Part shown: positions 17,985 to 26,552 of the stretch, piece after piece | How the letters are laid out: every line of letters starts with the position of its first letter | Numbering within the stretch: position 1 is the first letter of the stretch | NCBI GenBank assembly: GCA_021770005.1 | Contig: JAETRV010000027.1 | Span: 1 to 64,000 of the forward strand | Reading direction: 5' to 3' | From: Anaerotruncus sp. | GTDB taxonomy: Bacteria; Bacillota; Clostridia; Oscillospirales; Ruminococcaceae | DNA length: 64,000 nt | Notes under the pieces: model-generated | Told to the model about the DNA's origin: nothing | The model's database searches: none | What the model saw: only the letters and a program-made list of their open reading frames with translations | Position numbers and translations under genes: made by a program

Positions 17985-18265
17985 GCGGCCGGCGCGCCCC
18001 ACAGGAGGGGTGGCCGTGCCCCCCTCTTGTGAGAACTCCCCCCTCCGGGCTAGGTGCCCTTGTCTCCCCCATTCTTCGCCGCTTCGACGTTTGGGGGCGA
18101 AATAGGGTGCAAGCCAGCCCTGAGCATGAGCACTTTGTCTGGGGGCGTGGGGGATACGTAAGGGGTTCTCCTCTTGCGTGCACTTTTGGTTCCTTTTCGT
18201 GCATCCGAAAAGGAACCCGCCGCGCGGGCACCCCGCATCCCCATGCCGCCCAGCGGCACACCTTA
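17985..18265 (+). repeat. type C intergenic repeat, copy 1
   Basis: Shares a long, gapped similarity with 34794-35090: CTCCGGGCT, GGGTGCAAGYCAGCC, TGAGCATGAGC and a CTGGGGGCG block, in the same order. Its first part (CGCCCCACA..GTGCCCCCCTCTTGTGAGAACTC) also matches 31250-31300. No credible gene is seen, although several GC-rich frames stay open. Confidence 0.7.
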
Positions 18266-18276
18266 CGTTTTACCGG

Positions 18277-18305
18277 TTGCGTTTTTTGTCCCACGGTGGT
18301 AAAAT
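18277..18305 (+). promoter_or_regulatory. sigma-A promoter of the ABC importer operon
   Basis: TTGCGT (18277-18282), 17-bp spacer, TAAAAT (18300-18305), 54 bp before the ATG of the binding protein. I see no Fur box or cobalamin riboswitch here. Confidence 0.6.
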
Positions 18306-18358
18306 GGAACCGTTATATTTTTAAAAAGATAACGACTTCATTGAAAAGTAGGGATACC

Positions 18359-19486
18359 ATGCAAAATCAATCTCGAATTCGAAAGCGCGCCTGTGCCGGT
18401 CTGCTGGCCGCGGCGCTCATATGGACGCTGGCTGCCTGTGGGCAGACCGCCCCAGCCGCCTCCTCTGCGCCGCCTGTATCCGTTTCGAGCGTACCGGCAG
18501 AGCAGAGCGGCAGTGCAGCTGATTCCGCGCCCAGCGCCCCCTCCGAGGCGGAACCGGCGGGTGAAATCACGATCACCGACCATCTGGGGCGGCAGGTCAC
18601 CCTTCAGGCCCCGGCCAAACGGATTGTGAGCGGGTACTACATCACCTCCTCTATGTTGATCGCGCTTGGGCTGACCGACCGCGTAGTGGGTATCGAAGCC
18701 AAGGCCGATACCCGCCCGATCTATGCGCTGGCAGCCCCGGAGCTGCTCGCCCTGCCCAACGTGGGTTCGGCGAAGGAGTTCAATCTGGAAGGCTGTATCG
18801 CGCTTGAACCGGATCTGGTGATCCTTCCGGTCCGGCTGAAAGACAGCATCTCCGCGCTAGAGGAGGTAGGAATCCCTGCAATCGGGGTCAATCCGGAGGA
18901 GCAGTCCTCTCTGATGGAAACGATTCAGATGATCGGCGAAGCGGCGGGCGCTGGGGAACGCGCCTCCGCGCTGGTTTCGGATTACGAGGACAAACTGGCA
19001 CAGGCGCAGCAGATCGCGGCAGACGACCCGGTGGAAACGGTGGTTTACCTGGCGGGCAACAGCAGCTTCCTTTCGACCGCAACCGCAAAGATGTATCAAA
19101 ACAGCCTGATCGAAGCCGCTGGGGGGCACAATGCCGCTGCGGAGATCGACGACACCTACTGGGCAACTGTGTCATATGAACAACTCCTCGCCTATGACCC
19201 GGACCTGATTGTACTCGCGTCCGACGCCGGCTACGAAAAGGATGACCTGCTCTCCGACCCACAGCTCGCGGGGCTGAAAGCGGTCCAGAACAACGCGGTC
19301 TACCAGTTCCCAAGCGCATTTGAAGCGTGGGACTCCCCGACAACCTCGAGCGCCCTCGGGATGCTCTGGATGACCAGCCTGCTCCACGAACAGGCGTACC
19401 CGCTCGCGCAGATGCGGGAGGATGCCGCCGCGTTTTACCGGCAGTTTTACGGCATCGAGATCAATACGGAGGAAATCACCCGATGA
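18359..19486 (+). CDS. ABC transporter substrate-binding lipoprotein (FecB/BtuF type)
   Basis: A 375-residue exported lipoprotein. The signal peptide ends LAAC (Cys27), followed by a Ala/Ser/Pro/Glu-rich linker to about residue 70. The rest is a class III periplasmic-binding fold: ITITDHLGRQVTL, RIVSGYYITSSMLIALG, then GCIALEPDLVILP and PDLIVLAS. This fold binds ferric siderophores, heme or corrinoids; ligand choice cannot be read here. It overlaps the permease start (ATGA). The tetrapyrrole operon nearby is on the other strand, so a cobalamin ligand is only suggestive. Confidence 0.85.
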   Translation: MQNQSRIRKRACAGLLAAALIWTLAACGQTAPAASSAPPVSVSSVPAEQSGSAADSAPSAPSEAEPAGEITITDHLGRQVTLQAPAKRIVSGYYITSSMLIALGLTDRVVGIEAKADTRPIYALAAPELLALPNVGSAKEFNLEGCIALEPDLVILPVRLKDSISALEEVGIPAIGVNPEEQSSLMETIQMIGEAAGAGERASALVSDYEDKLAQAQQIAADDPVETVVYLAGNSSFLSTATAKMYQNSLIEAAGGHNAAAEIDDTYWATVSYEQLLAYDPDLIVLASDAGYEKDDLLSDPQLAGLKAVQNNAVYQFPSAFEAWDSPTTSSALGMLWMTSLLHEQAYPLAQMREDAAAFYRQFYGIEINTEEITR

Positions 19487-20493
19487 GGCGCGGACCATCT
19501 GCCCGTCCGGGAGACCTCCTATGTTTCATCACAGTCCTCACGCTTGTGGGGACTGCTTTTCTTGTCTCGCTCTGCGTGGGCGCTTATCCCATCCCGCTTT
19601 CCGAGCTGGCCGGGCTGGTGTCAGGCAAAACTGGCCCTTCAACCGCGCGCAGTGTCTTTTTCACCCTGCGTCTGCCCCGTACCCTGATGGCGGCCCTTGC
19701 TGGATTTGGGCTGAGCCTGGCGGGATCGGTATTCCAGACTGTCTTTCGGAACCCGCTCGCCTCCCCTGACCTGATCGGGGTCGCCTCGGGCGCGAGCATG
19801 GGCGCGGCATTCGCGATTGTATTCCTGGGCGGTGGGATGGCCGTGGTTTCCTTGAGCGCTTTTGCGGGCGGGATGCTCGCTGCTGCCCTGTTGCTCGGGC
19901 TGGTGGGGCTGTCGCGCAGACGCGGTATGGCAACCTTCGTGCTGGCAGGGATCGTGCTCAACACGTTGGCACAGGCGGCGGTGATGACGGTCAAGTTTCT
20001 CGCCGATCCCGAACGGCAGCTTGCAACCATCGAGTTCTGGACCATGGGCAGCTTCTCAAACGTCACAGCCGGAAAGGTGCGGGCGGTGATGCCGGTTTTG
20101 CTTGCCGGGATATTTGGGTTGTTCCTGCTCCGGCGGCAGATTCTGCTCCTCTCGCTGGACGAGGACGAGAGCCGGATGCTCGGAGTGCGCACCACCCTGA
20201 CGCGGTATGGGGTGCTGCTCTGCGCAACCCTGCTGGTTTCGGGGATCGTCTGCGTTTCGGGGCTGATTGGCTTTATCGGGTTAATCGCCCCTCACATCGG
20301 CCGGATGCTGCTGAAACGCAACAGCTTTCGCGTGGCGGTGTTCAGTGGGCTGGTCGGGGCTGTGCTCCTGCTCGTTGCCGATTGTTTTGCCCGCACCCTC
20401 TCGGGGAGTGAACTGCCGGTGAGTATCCTCACCTCGACGCTCGGCGCACCGTTCCTCGCCTACCTCATGATCCGGAAGGGGGAGTCCGTATGA
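19483..20493 (+). CDS. FecCD-family ABC transporter permease
   Basis: A 336-residue inner-membrane permease with about nine to ten hydrophobic segments. FecCD/BtuC signatures are clear: FFTLRLPRTLMAALAGFGLSL, FRNPLASPDLIGVASGA, MLGV after a DED loop that contacts the ATPase, and FIGLIAPHIGRMLL. The ATG at 19483 overlaps the preceding stop (ATGA), and the gene overlaps the ATPase start by 4 bases at its own end, so all three subunits are coupled. It forms the pore of the importer. Confidence 0.9.
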   Translation: MRRGPSARPGDLLCFITVLTLVGTAFLVSLCVGAYPIPLSELAGLVSGKTGPSTARSVFFTLRLPRTLMAALAGFGLSLAGSVFQTVFRNPLASPDLIGVASGASMGAAFAIVFLGGGMAVVSLSAFAGGMLAAALLLGLVGLSRRRGMATFVLAGIVLNTLAQAAVMTVKFLADPERQLATIEFWTMGSFSNVTAGKVRAVMPVLLAGIFGLFLLRRQILLLSLDEDESRMLGVRTTLTRYGVLLCATLLVSGIVCVSGLIGFIGLIAPHIGRMLLKRNSFRVAVFSGLVGAVLLLVADCFARTLSGSELPVSILTSTLGAPFLAYLMIRKGESV

Positions 20494-21284
20494 GCGCGCC
20501 GGTCCTGCTGGAAGCCGAAGGGGTGCGGGCCTGCTATGGGGCCCGGGAGATCATCCGGTCGGTAGGGCTTCGGCTGCGGGAAGGGGAGCTGGTTGCCCTG
20601 CTCGGCCTGAACGGGTCCGGGAAAACCACCCTGCTCCGGTCGCTCTGCGGGCTTCACAGGATTTCGGGCGGATGCTGCCGGGTGCGCGGGACCGACTGCG
20701 CATCCCTCCGGGAGAAAGCCCGCGCACAGTTGATCTGTTATCTGCCGCAGCACAGCGGGGTTGTCTACCCAATCCCAGCGGAAGAGGTCGCGCTGATGGG
20801 CCGCAATCCCCACCTGCCGCTGTTTGGGATGCCGGGGAAAAAAGACCGGGAACGGGCGCACGCCATCTTTGAACAGCTGGGGATCCCCCACCTATGGGGA
20901 ATCGATTTCCTGCATCTGAGCGAAGGGCAGAAACAGCTTGTGATCCTTGCGCGCGCAATTGTACAGGATGCGCCGGTCATGCTGCTGGATGAGCCGGACA
21001 GTGCGCTCGATTTTGTCAACCGGCACCTGGTGTTCACGCGAATCCGGGCGGCGGTACAGGGCGGTGGACGGTGCGGGCTGGTCACGCTGCATGACCCCAA
21101 CTTTGCGCTGGCCTATTGTGACCGGCTCCTGCTGTTGCAGGACGGCGGTATCTGCGAAGAGGTGGAAACCGCGCAGGCGGGCTGTGCGGAATTGCGGGCA
21201 GCGCTTTCACGCCTCTATGGGGAGATCGATATTCTGGAGCATCCGGGCGGATACTTCGTGGTCAAACGTTCCGCCAGACCTTGA
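20490..21284 (+). CDS. FecE/BtuD-type ABC transporter ATPase
   Basis: A 264-residue ATPase that energises the upstream importer. Walker A GLNGSGKTT (about 39-47), Q-loop YLPQHSG, signature LSEGQKQ (about 142-148), Walker B VMLLDEPDSALD (about 162-173) and the H-loop LVTLHDPN are all intact. No other gene of the uptake system follows; the next gene starts 40 bp later with its own Shine-Dalgarno sequence. Confidence 0.92.
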   Translation: MSAPVLLEAEGVRACYGAREIIRSVGLRLREGELVALLGLNGSGKTTLLRSLCGLHRISGGCCRVRGTDCASLREKARAQLICYLPQHSGVVYPIPAEEVALMGRNPHLPLFGMPGKKDRERAHAIFEQLGIPHLWGIDFLHLSEGQKQLVILARAIVQDAPVMLLDEPDSALDFVNRHLVFTRIRAAVQGGGRCGLVTLHDPNFALAYCDRLLLLQDGGICEEVETAQAGCAELRAALSRLYGEIDILEHPGGYFVVKRSARP

Positions 21285-21324
21285 AAAGGCGGCGGGGACT
21301 TCGCAATCAGAAAGGGGAACGAAC

Positions 21325-21882
21325 ATGATATTAGAAACCGAGCGGTTATATCTGCGGGAGATGACGCAGTCGGATTACCCATCCTTATGCAAAATTTTGC
21401 AGGATGAGCAGGCCATGTACGCCTATGAAGGGGCGTTCAGTGATGCAGAAGTGCAGGAGTGGCTTGACCGGCAGATTTCCCGCTATCGGAAATGGGGATT
21501 CGGCCTATGGGCGGTAGTCCTGAAAGAGACGGGGGAAATGATCGGACAGTGCGGCCTCACGATGCAGCCGTGGAAAGACCGGGAGGTGCTCGAAATTGGC
21601 TACCTGTTTCAGCGGGCATTCTGGCACAGGGGCTATGCGACAGAGGCCGCCAAAGCGTGCAGAGAATACGCCTTTCAAAAGTTGAATGCGGAGGAAGTCT
21701 GCTCGATCATCCGCGATACGAATACCGCTTCGCAAAGGGTCGCTGCCCGAAACGGAATGACAGCAGCGGATACCTGGATTAAGCGGTTTCGCGGGGTGGA
21801 TATGCCGCATGACCGTTATGTCGCAGTGCGAAAGCGGCAGAAAGCCTCGGGAAGCGAAACGCCGATTCAGAATCTTTTGTAG
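21325..21882 (+). CDS. GNAT family acetyltransferase (RimJ/RimL type)
   Basis: A 185-residue N-acetyltransferase. It begins ILETERLYLREM, typical of the RimJ/RimL group, and carries GYLFQRAFWHRGYATEAA, the acetyl-CoA pyrophosphate-binding Q/RxxGxG/A motif. The acceptor is unknown. The ATG at 21325 has AAGGGG upstream. The last about 6 codons and the TAG stop are contributed by a type A repeat fragment (ATTCAGAATCTTTTGTAGG), so the native C-terminus was probably altered by the insertion. Confidence 0.85.
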   Translation: MILETERLYLREMTQSDYPSLCKILQDEQAMYAYEGAFSDAEVQEWLDRQISRYRKWGFGLWAVVLKETGEMIGQCGLTMQPWKDREVLEIGYLFQRAFWHRGYATEAAKACREYAFQKLNAEEVCSIIRDTNTASQRVAARNGMTAADTWIKRFRGVDMPHDRYVAVRKRQKASGSETPIQNLL

Positions 21883-21935
21883 GGCGCTTTTTACAAGAGA
21901 AAAAGCACCCCGCGAAAGGTGAGAAACAGCTTCTA
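21866..21935 (+). repeat. type A repeat, short truncated copy
   Basis: ATTCAGAATCTTTTGTAGGGCGCTTTTT, then ACAAGAGAAAAAGCACCCC: the left end plus the hairpin module, overlapping the 3' end of the GNAT gene and possibly terminating it. Confidence 0.6.
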
Positions 21936-21949
21936 AGAAGGAGGAGGAC

Positions 21950-22474
21950 ATGTTTTATTTCATCAGACACGGTGAACCCGATTATTCTGAACAGAACACT
22001 AAGATTTTTCAAGGGTTTGGAGTCCATCTAGCGGGGTTGTCCGAAAAGGGGGCTGCGCAGATAAAAGCGTCCGCCCAGGACAGCAGGCTTTCCCGGGCGG
22101 ACATCATCCTATGTTCCCCATACACAAGAGCGGTACAAACTGCGGCTATCCTGTCAAAAGAGCTGGGGACAGACATTTCGATCGAGACCGACCTACACGA
22201 ATGGCTGGCGAACAAAAACTACATCTATGAAGACGATGAAACAGCCCAACGCGCATACGAAGAATATCGCAGACAGCAAGGAATCCACACCTCAGACACA
22301 CAGTTATGGGAGGAAGCGCAGTCTGTCCGGGAGCGGGTGACTGGTGTGCTGAAACGGTATGCTTCCTATAAAAAAGTGGTGGTCGCCTGCCATGGAATGA
22401 TGATCCAGGCCACAACCGGAAAACATCATCCGGATTATGGGGAGATCGTCGCATTCGATCTAGAGACTGTTTGA
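21950..22474 (+). CDS. histidine phosphatase family protein
   Basis: A 174-residue protein of the phosphoglycerate-mutase/histidine-phosphatase superfamily. The catalytic RHG motif is at residues 6-8 (FIRHGEPDY). A second arginine is in SPYTRAVQTA (about 58-67), and the C-terminal catalytic His is in VVACHGMM (about 143-150). The substrate is unknown. AAGGAGGAGGAC is a strong ribosome site. The stop codon TGA lies in TAGAGACTGTTTGAAAA, which resembles one end of the 161-bp MITE. Confidence 0.85.
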   Translation: MFYFIRHGEPDYSEQNTKIFQGFGVHLAGLSEKGAAQIKASAQDSRLSRADIILCSPYTRAVQTAAILSKELGTDISIETDLHEWLANKNYIYEDDETAQRAYEEYRRQQGIHTSDTQLWEEAQSVRERVTGVLKRYASYKKVVVACHGMMIQATTGKHHPDYGEIVAFDLETV

Positions 22475-22494
22475 AAACAATGGAACGCCGTCCC

Positions 22495-23481
22495 TCAGCC
22501 GATCCGGCCCTCGTCGATCCAGGCTGCCAGCTCCTTTGCATAATAGCTGATGAGAATCTCTGCGCCCGCCCGGAAGACCGAGACCGCGCTTTCGCAGGCT
22601 ACAGAAGCCTCATCAATCAGGCCCGCCTTTGCCGCCGCTTTGATCATCGCGTACTCGCCGGATACACTGTAGGCCGCCATGGGCATCCCTGTGGCGCGGG
22701 CAACCTCCGAGAGCACGTCGAGATAGGCAAGCGCAGGCTTGACCATCAGGATATCCGCACCCTGTTCCACATCGAGCAGGGCTTCCCGCACTGCCTCTCG
22801 GGAATTATGATAGTCCATCTGATAGCCCTTGCGATCGCCGAACCCGGGCGCGCTGCCCGCCGCATCCCGGAACGGGCCATAGAATGCGGACGCATATTTC
22901 ACTGCATAGGAGAGGATCGGTGTTTCGGTGAACCCGTTCCTGTCGAGCGTCTCCCGGATCGCCAGGACCCGGCCGTCCATCATGTCGGACGGCGCAACCA
23001 TGTCCGCCCCCGCCTGCACATGCGAGAGCGCTGTCTTTGCAAGCACCTCGAGGGTGCGGTCGTTGTCCACCTCCTGCCCGCGGAGCAGGCCGCAATGTCC
23101 ATGGGAAGTGTACTCACAGAGACAGACGTCGGTGATGAGGCAAAGCTCCGGAAAACGGGATTTGGCTTCCCGCAGCGCCTGCTGCACCACCCCATTTTCC
23201 GCCCACGCACTGGTCCCCTCCGGGTCCTTCTGCGCGGGAATCCCAAACAGCATCACCGCCGGGACCCCTGCCTTACAGACCTGCTCAAGCGCGCGGGGCA
23301 GGGTATCCGGGCTGTAGCGGAACTGCCCGTCCAGAGAGGGGATTGGCGCAGTGATTCCGCTGCCTTCCTCAACAAACAGCGGGTAGATCAACGATGATTT
23401 TGAAACGCGCGTCTCCCGCACCATCCCCCGGATCGCCGGAGTCCGGCGCAGTCTGCGCGGCCTGATTCTCAAATTATCCAT
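22495..23481 (-). CDS. hemB: porphobilinogen synthase (delta-aminolevulinic acid dehydratase)
   Basis: A 328-residue enzyme condensing two 5-aminolevulinates to porphobilinogen. The N-terminus RPRRLRRTPAIRGMVRET is typical. Active-site lysines lie in MVKPALAYLD and near SYAVKYASAFYGPFRDAAGS. The metal-site region LCLITDVCLCEYTSHGHCG keeps three cysteines, so a zinc-dependent form. I chose the ATG at 23481 with GGAGG upstream; it overlaps the stop of cobA/hemD by 8 bases. Last gene of the sirC-hemC-cobA/hemD-hemB operon. Confidence 0.95.
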   Translation of the reverse strand: MDNLRIRPRRLRRTPAIRGMVRETRVSKSSLIYPLFVEEGSGITAPIPSLDGQFRYSPDTLPRALEQVCKAGVPAVMLFGIPAQKDPEGTSAWAENGVVQQALREAKSRFPELCLITDVCLCEYTSHGHCGLLRGQEVDNDRTLEVLAKTALSHVQAGADMVAPSDMMDGRVLAIRETLDRNGFTETPILSYAVKYASAFYGPFRDAAGSAPGFGDRKGYQMDYHNSREAVREALLDVEQGADILMVKPALAYLDVLSEVARATGMPMAAYSVSGEYAMIKAAAKAGLIDEASVACESAVSVFRAGAEILISYYAKELAAWIDEGRIG

Positions 23482-24991
23482 CAATAAATTCCTCCTTATC
23501 GTCCTTTCGTTCGGTCATCAGCTGGACAAGCGACTGCATTGTCGCCTGCTCCGCGACCAACACCTGCATCCCGCACGCCTGTGCCGCACGTGCGGTCGCC
23601 TCACCGATACACGCCGCGCGGAGCCCGCTGTAATCCCGCGCGCCGATTGCGCGCACAAATCCCTGCACAGTCGAAGCGCTGGTGAACGCCACATAATCTA
23701 CTTCACCCGCGTCGAGCATCGCCGCGCCGACAGCTGACTGTGCGCTCTCGTAAACGGTGTCGTAAAGCGGCCGGTCGTCGTAAGGGATGCCCGCCTGTTC
23801 CAGTTCGGCGGTTAGGTCGGGGGAGCCTTCCCGCGCCCGGACGATCAAGACCCGTGTCCCTTCGGCGGCCTGCGCAAGCGCCGCGCCAAGCGCCGCCGCA
23901 CTGAACCGCTCGGGCACCAGGTCGGCAAACAGTCCATGCGCTTCGATCTCCCGCGCGGTCGCCGCGCCGATCGCCGCCAGACGGACCCCGCCGAGCATCC
24001 GCACATCCCGCCGCTGCCTACGCAGCCGTTCAAAAAAGAGGCGCGCCCCGCTCGGGCTGGTCAGCACCATCCACCCATACCGTCCAATATGGTCGAGCGA
24101 TAGGTCGAGCGCGGGGTTTTCCACAATCTCCTCGGTGCGGATCGCGGGAATCTCGACCACCTCCGCACCCGCCTCCCGGAGCATCCCGGTCAGGCGGGAA
24201 GCCAGCTCCCGCGGACGGGTCACGAGGATTTTTTTGCCGTCGAGCGGGCGTTTTTCCGCCCATGCGAACCGTTCGGACAGCTGGCAGACCTCCCCAATCA
24301 CCAGCACCGCCGGCGGACGAACCCCCGCCCGGCGGGCCTCCTCCGGGAGCGCCGCAACGGTCGAAACAATCCGCCGCTGCCGGGCGGTTGTCCCGCGTTC
24401 GACCAGCGCGGCAGGGGTTTCGGGCGGCATTCCTGCTCCGGTCAGACCTGTGCAGATCTGTTCCAGCCCGCCGACCGCCATCAGGAAAACCAGTGTCCCG
24501 CCAGCCCGGACGAGCGCTTCAAACTCCTCGGGTGGGCGGGCGGATTTCCGCTGCCCGGTGATGATATGCACCGAGGAGCAGAACTCCCTGTGGGTGACCG
24601 GGATTCCCGCATAAGCGGGCACCGCACACGCCGAGCTGACCCCCGGCACCACCTCGAACGGGATCCCGTTCTGCTCGAGCAGTTCCAGCTCCTCCCCGCC
24701 CCTGCCGAACAGGAACGGGTCCCCGCCCTTGAGCCGGACCACCTGATTGCCGGCGAGCGCCTCTTCCAGCAGGATCGTGTTGATCTGCTGTTGGGGGACC
24801 GGGTGCTGTCCCGCACGCTTGCCGGCATCGATTCGGCGGGCGGTCTCGGGGATCAAGCCCAGTACCGCCTGCCCGACCAGCGCATCATAAACCACCACAT
24901 CCGCCCGTTCGATCAGTTCCTTTCCACGCAGGGTCAGCAGGCCCACATCCGCAGGCCCCGCCCCTACCAGATATACCTTTCCCGTTTGCAT
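23474..24991 (-). CDS. cobA-hemD: bifunctional uroporphyrinogen-III C-methyltransferase / uroporphyrinogen-III synthase
   Basis: A 505-residue fusion. The first about 250 residues are an SAM-dependent uroporphyrinogen-III methyltransferase: [45 protein letters not shown] and ERGTTARQR. The last about 245 residues are HemD, which closes hydroxymethylbilane to uroporphyrinogen III ([11 protein letters not shown]..., ending [22 protein letters not shown]). The fusion is common in Clostridia. I chose the ATG at 24991, 6 bases after AGGAGG; it overlaps the hemC stop by one base (TGATG). The product precorrin-2 leads to siroheme or cobalamin. Confidence 0.93.
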   Translation of the reverse strand: MQTGKVYLVGAGPADVGLLTLRGKELIERADVVVYDALVGQAVLGLIPETARRIDAGKRAGQHPVPQQQINTILLEEALAGNQVVRLKGGDPFLFGRGGEELELLEQNGIPFEVVPGVSSACAVPAYAGIPVTHREFCSSVHIITGQRKSARPPEEFEALVRAGGTLVFLMAVGGLEQICTGLTGAGMPPETPAALVERGTTARQRRIVSTVAALPEEARRAGVRPPAVLVIGEVCQLSERFAWAEKRPLDGKKILVTRPRELASRLTGMLREAGAEVVEIPAIRTEEIVENPALDLSLDHIGRYGWMVLTSPSGARLFFERLRRQRRDVRMLGGVRLAAIGAATAREIEAHGLFADLVPERFSAAALGAALAQAAEGTRVLIVRAREGSPDLTAELEQAGIPYDDRPLYDTVYESAQSAVGAAMLDAGEVDYVAFTSASTVQGFVRAIGARDYSGLRAACIGEATARAAQACGMQVLVAEQATMQSLVQLMTERKDDKEEFIDG

Positions 24992-25872
24992 CATATTCCT
25001 CCTAACTGCGCGGCAAGGCGCTCCCCCAGCCGCTCGGGCGTCTGGGCATCCCCGGCGAGGCTGCCGGTCCGCAGGATGCCCGCTTCTTCCACCGCGAAAA
25101 GCCCTGTCAGCCAAAGCTCCCCGCCATGCACCCGCGCATAGGCCGCAATCGGCTCGGTGCAGCCTCCGCCGAGCGCCCGCACAAACGACCGCTCTGCCGC
25201 GGCCGCAATCCGGGACTCCCGGCAGTCGGCCTCCACCAGATACCAGAGATCGTCGCCCGCGCGCGCCTGTGTCACCAGAATCCCCTGCCCAGCCGCCGGG
25301 ATCATCTCCTCGGGAGAGAATACCCGGCTGACCCGCTCCTGCATCCCCAAGCGCTCAATCCCCGCCTGGGCAAGCACCAGCGCAGAAAAACCGCCCCGGT
25401 CGAGCTTTTCGATCCGGGTCTGGACATTGCCGCGCATACTCTCCACCCGCGCCCCCGCAAACAGCTGTTTGATCTGCACCCGGCGGCGGGGGCTTGAGGT
25501 CCCGAAAGGCAGGGATAGGTCCGGCTCCCGCCTGTCCCGCGGCAGAACCAGCACATCCCGCGCGTCCGCACGCGGGGAAAACGCCGCCAGCGGCAGGCGC
25601 GGGTCGGTCTCCATGGGCAGGTCTTTGAGGCTGTGCACTGCAAGGTCAATCCGTCCCTCTAATAGTGCCAGATCGAGCTCCCGGACAAAGAGCCCTTTGC
25701 CCCCGATTTTTTCCAGCGGGCGGTCGAGGATGCGGTCCCCGGTCGTCTTCATCGTAACGAGCTCTACCTCAAGTTCCGGGTGGGCGTGCCGGATCTGCCC
25801 GATCACCAGCATACTCTGCGCAACTGCCAGCCTGCTGTCTCGACTCCCCACCCGAACCTTCTGCTTTTCCAT
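24991..25872 (-). CDS. hemC: hydroxymethylbilane synthase (porphobilinogen deaminase)
   Basis: A 293-residue enzyme that links four porphobilinogens into hydroxymethylbilane. It starts MEKQKVRVGSRDSRLAVAQ and contains KGLFVRELDLALLEGRIDLAVHSLKDLP. The cofactor-attachment cysteine is in ALGGGCTEPIAAY (about 233-245). AGGAGG precedes the ATG at 25872. The gene begins 104 bases inside the 3' end of sirC, in a different frame, an unusually long overlap. Confidence 0.94.
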   Translation of the reverse strand: MEKQKVRVGSRDSRLAVAQSMLVIGQIRHAHPELEVELVTMKTTGDRILDRPLEKIGGKGLFVRELDLALLEGRIDLAVHSLKDLPMETDPRLPLAAFSPRADARDVLVLPRDRREPDLSLPFGTSSPRRRVQIKQLFAGARVESMRGNVQTRIEKLDRGGFSALVLAQAGIERLGMQERVSRVFSPEEMIPAAGQGILVTQARAGDDLWYLVEADCRESRIAAAAERSFVRALGGGCTEPIAAYARVHGGELWLTGLFAVEEAGILRTGSLAGDAQTPERLGERLAAQLGGI

Positions 25873-26344
25873 CCACTTCCTCCTCTTCCTGTCCTGCCTG
25901 TCCCATCCGGCCGAGCAGTTCCCGGATCTGCTGTGCAACCCGCGCCGCAAGACGGTGGCCGGTGTTGCTGGCGGTCACACCAGCCACCACGCTGCCGCGC
26001 CGCGCAACCGCAGGAAAATAAAAATCACATTCCCCAGGCGCGTCCGCCGCATTGACCGGTATACCCAGCGCGTTGCACTCCTCAACGACTGCCCGGTTGA
26101 CCGCCCGGCTGTCGGTCGCGGCAACTACAAGCGCGTATCCGGTGCAGTCCCCGGGCTGGTAGGCGCGGCGGAGCATCCGCACACCCTCCAACTCCCGAGC
26201 AAACGCCGGCGCAACCACCGTCACCTGCGCGCCGAATTCGCTGAGCACCTGGGCACGCCGCAGGCCGACTGTCCCGCCGCCGAATACCACCGCCCGTTTC
26301 CCCCAAAGGTTTATAAACAGTGGAAAATATGCCGGTTGTTCCAT
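25769..26344 (-). CDS. sirC: precorrin-2 dehydrogenase / sirohydrochlorin-branch enzyme (SirC/Met8-like)
   Basis: A 191-residue NAD-dependent dehydrogenase oxidising precorrin-2 to sirohydrochlorin. The N-terminus YFPLFINLWGKRAVVFGGGTVGLRR holds the GxGxxG-type Rossmann loop. NAADAPGECDFYFPAVARRG is the conserved middle motif, and VTASNTGHRLAARVAQQIRELL follows. After about residue 150 comes a low-complexity tail rich in E/G/S/A and ending PARPPGT; this tail lies within the 104-base overlap with hemC. I chose the ATG at 26344, with GGAAAGG upstream. First gene of the operon; hemA and hemL are not in the window. Confidence 0.88.
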   Translation of the reverse strand: MEQPAYFPLFINLWGKRAVVFGGGTVGLRRAQVLSEFGAQVTVVAPAFARELEGVRMLRRAYQPGDCTGYALVVAATDSRAVNRAVVEECNALGIPVNAADAPGECDFYFPAVARRGSVVAGVTASNTGHRLAARVAQQIRELLGRMGQAGQEEEEVDGKAEGSGGESRQQAGSCAEYAGDRADPARPPGT

Positions 26345-26459
26345 CCAACCCATCCTTTCCACAGGACTGCCCGAAAAAATAGCCCCAAAGCGGGCGCTTT
26401 GCGGCTTTTGGGCGCGGCTGCGCCCTGACGTCATCCTTGCCTTTCCAGCTATTTTGGGC

Positions 26460-26552
26460 TGTTGCAGTAGGTATTATACCAAATTATAGGGCGATTTGGT
26501 AGCATTGACCATAACCCGGTATAATAATCGCTTTGCGGCTATTATACCAAAA
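26460..26552. promoter_or_regulatory. divergent promoter/operator region of the tetrapyrrole operon
   Basis: TATTATACC occurs at 26472-26480 and 26540-26548, and its inverse GGTATAATA at 26518-26526. The last two form a 9-bp inverted repeat with a short spacer. On the minus strand they contain TATAAT boxes, one of which (TATAAT with TGGTCA 17 bp upstream) could start the sirC operon. On the plus strand TTGGTA-18-TATAAT is possible. An operator function for the repeated box is inference. Confidence 0.5.

Noticed and set aside
18029-18358. N-terminal extension of the ABC binding protein by 110 codons
   Set aside because: It is type C repeat read in frame; the true start has a promoter, ribosome site and lipoprotein signal peptide at 18359.
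17917-18358. Cobalamin riboswitch before the BtuFCD-like operon
   Set aside because: I could not find the B12-box (GCCACTG-type) sequence; the region is a repeat plus a plain promoter.
22471-23397. 308-codon frame antisense to hemB
   Set aside because: Starts within the phosphatase stop region and mirrors hemB codons; no support.
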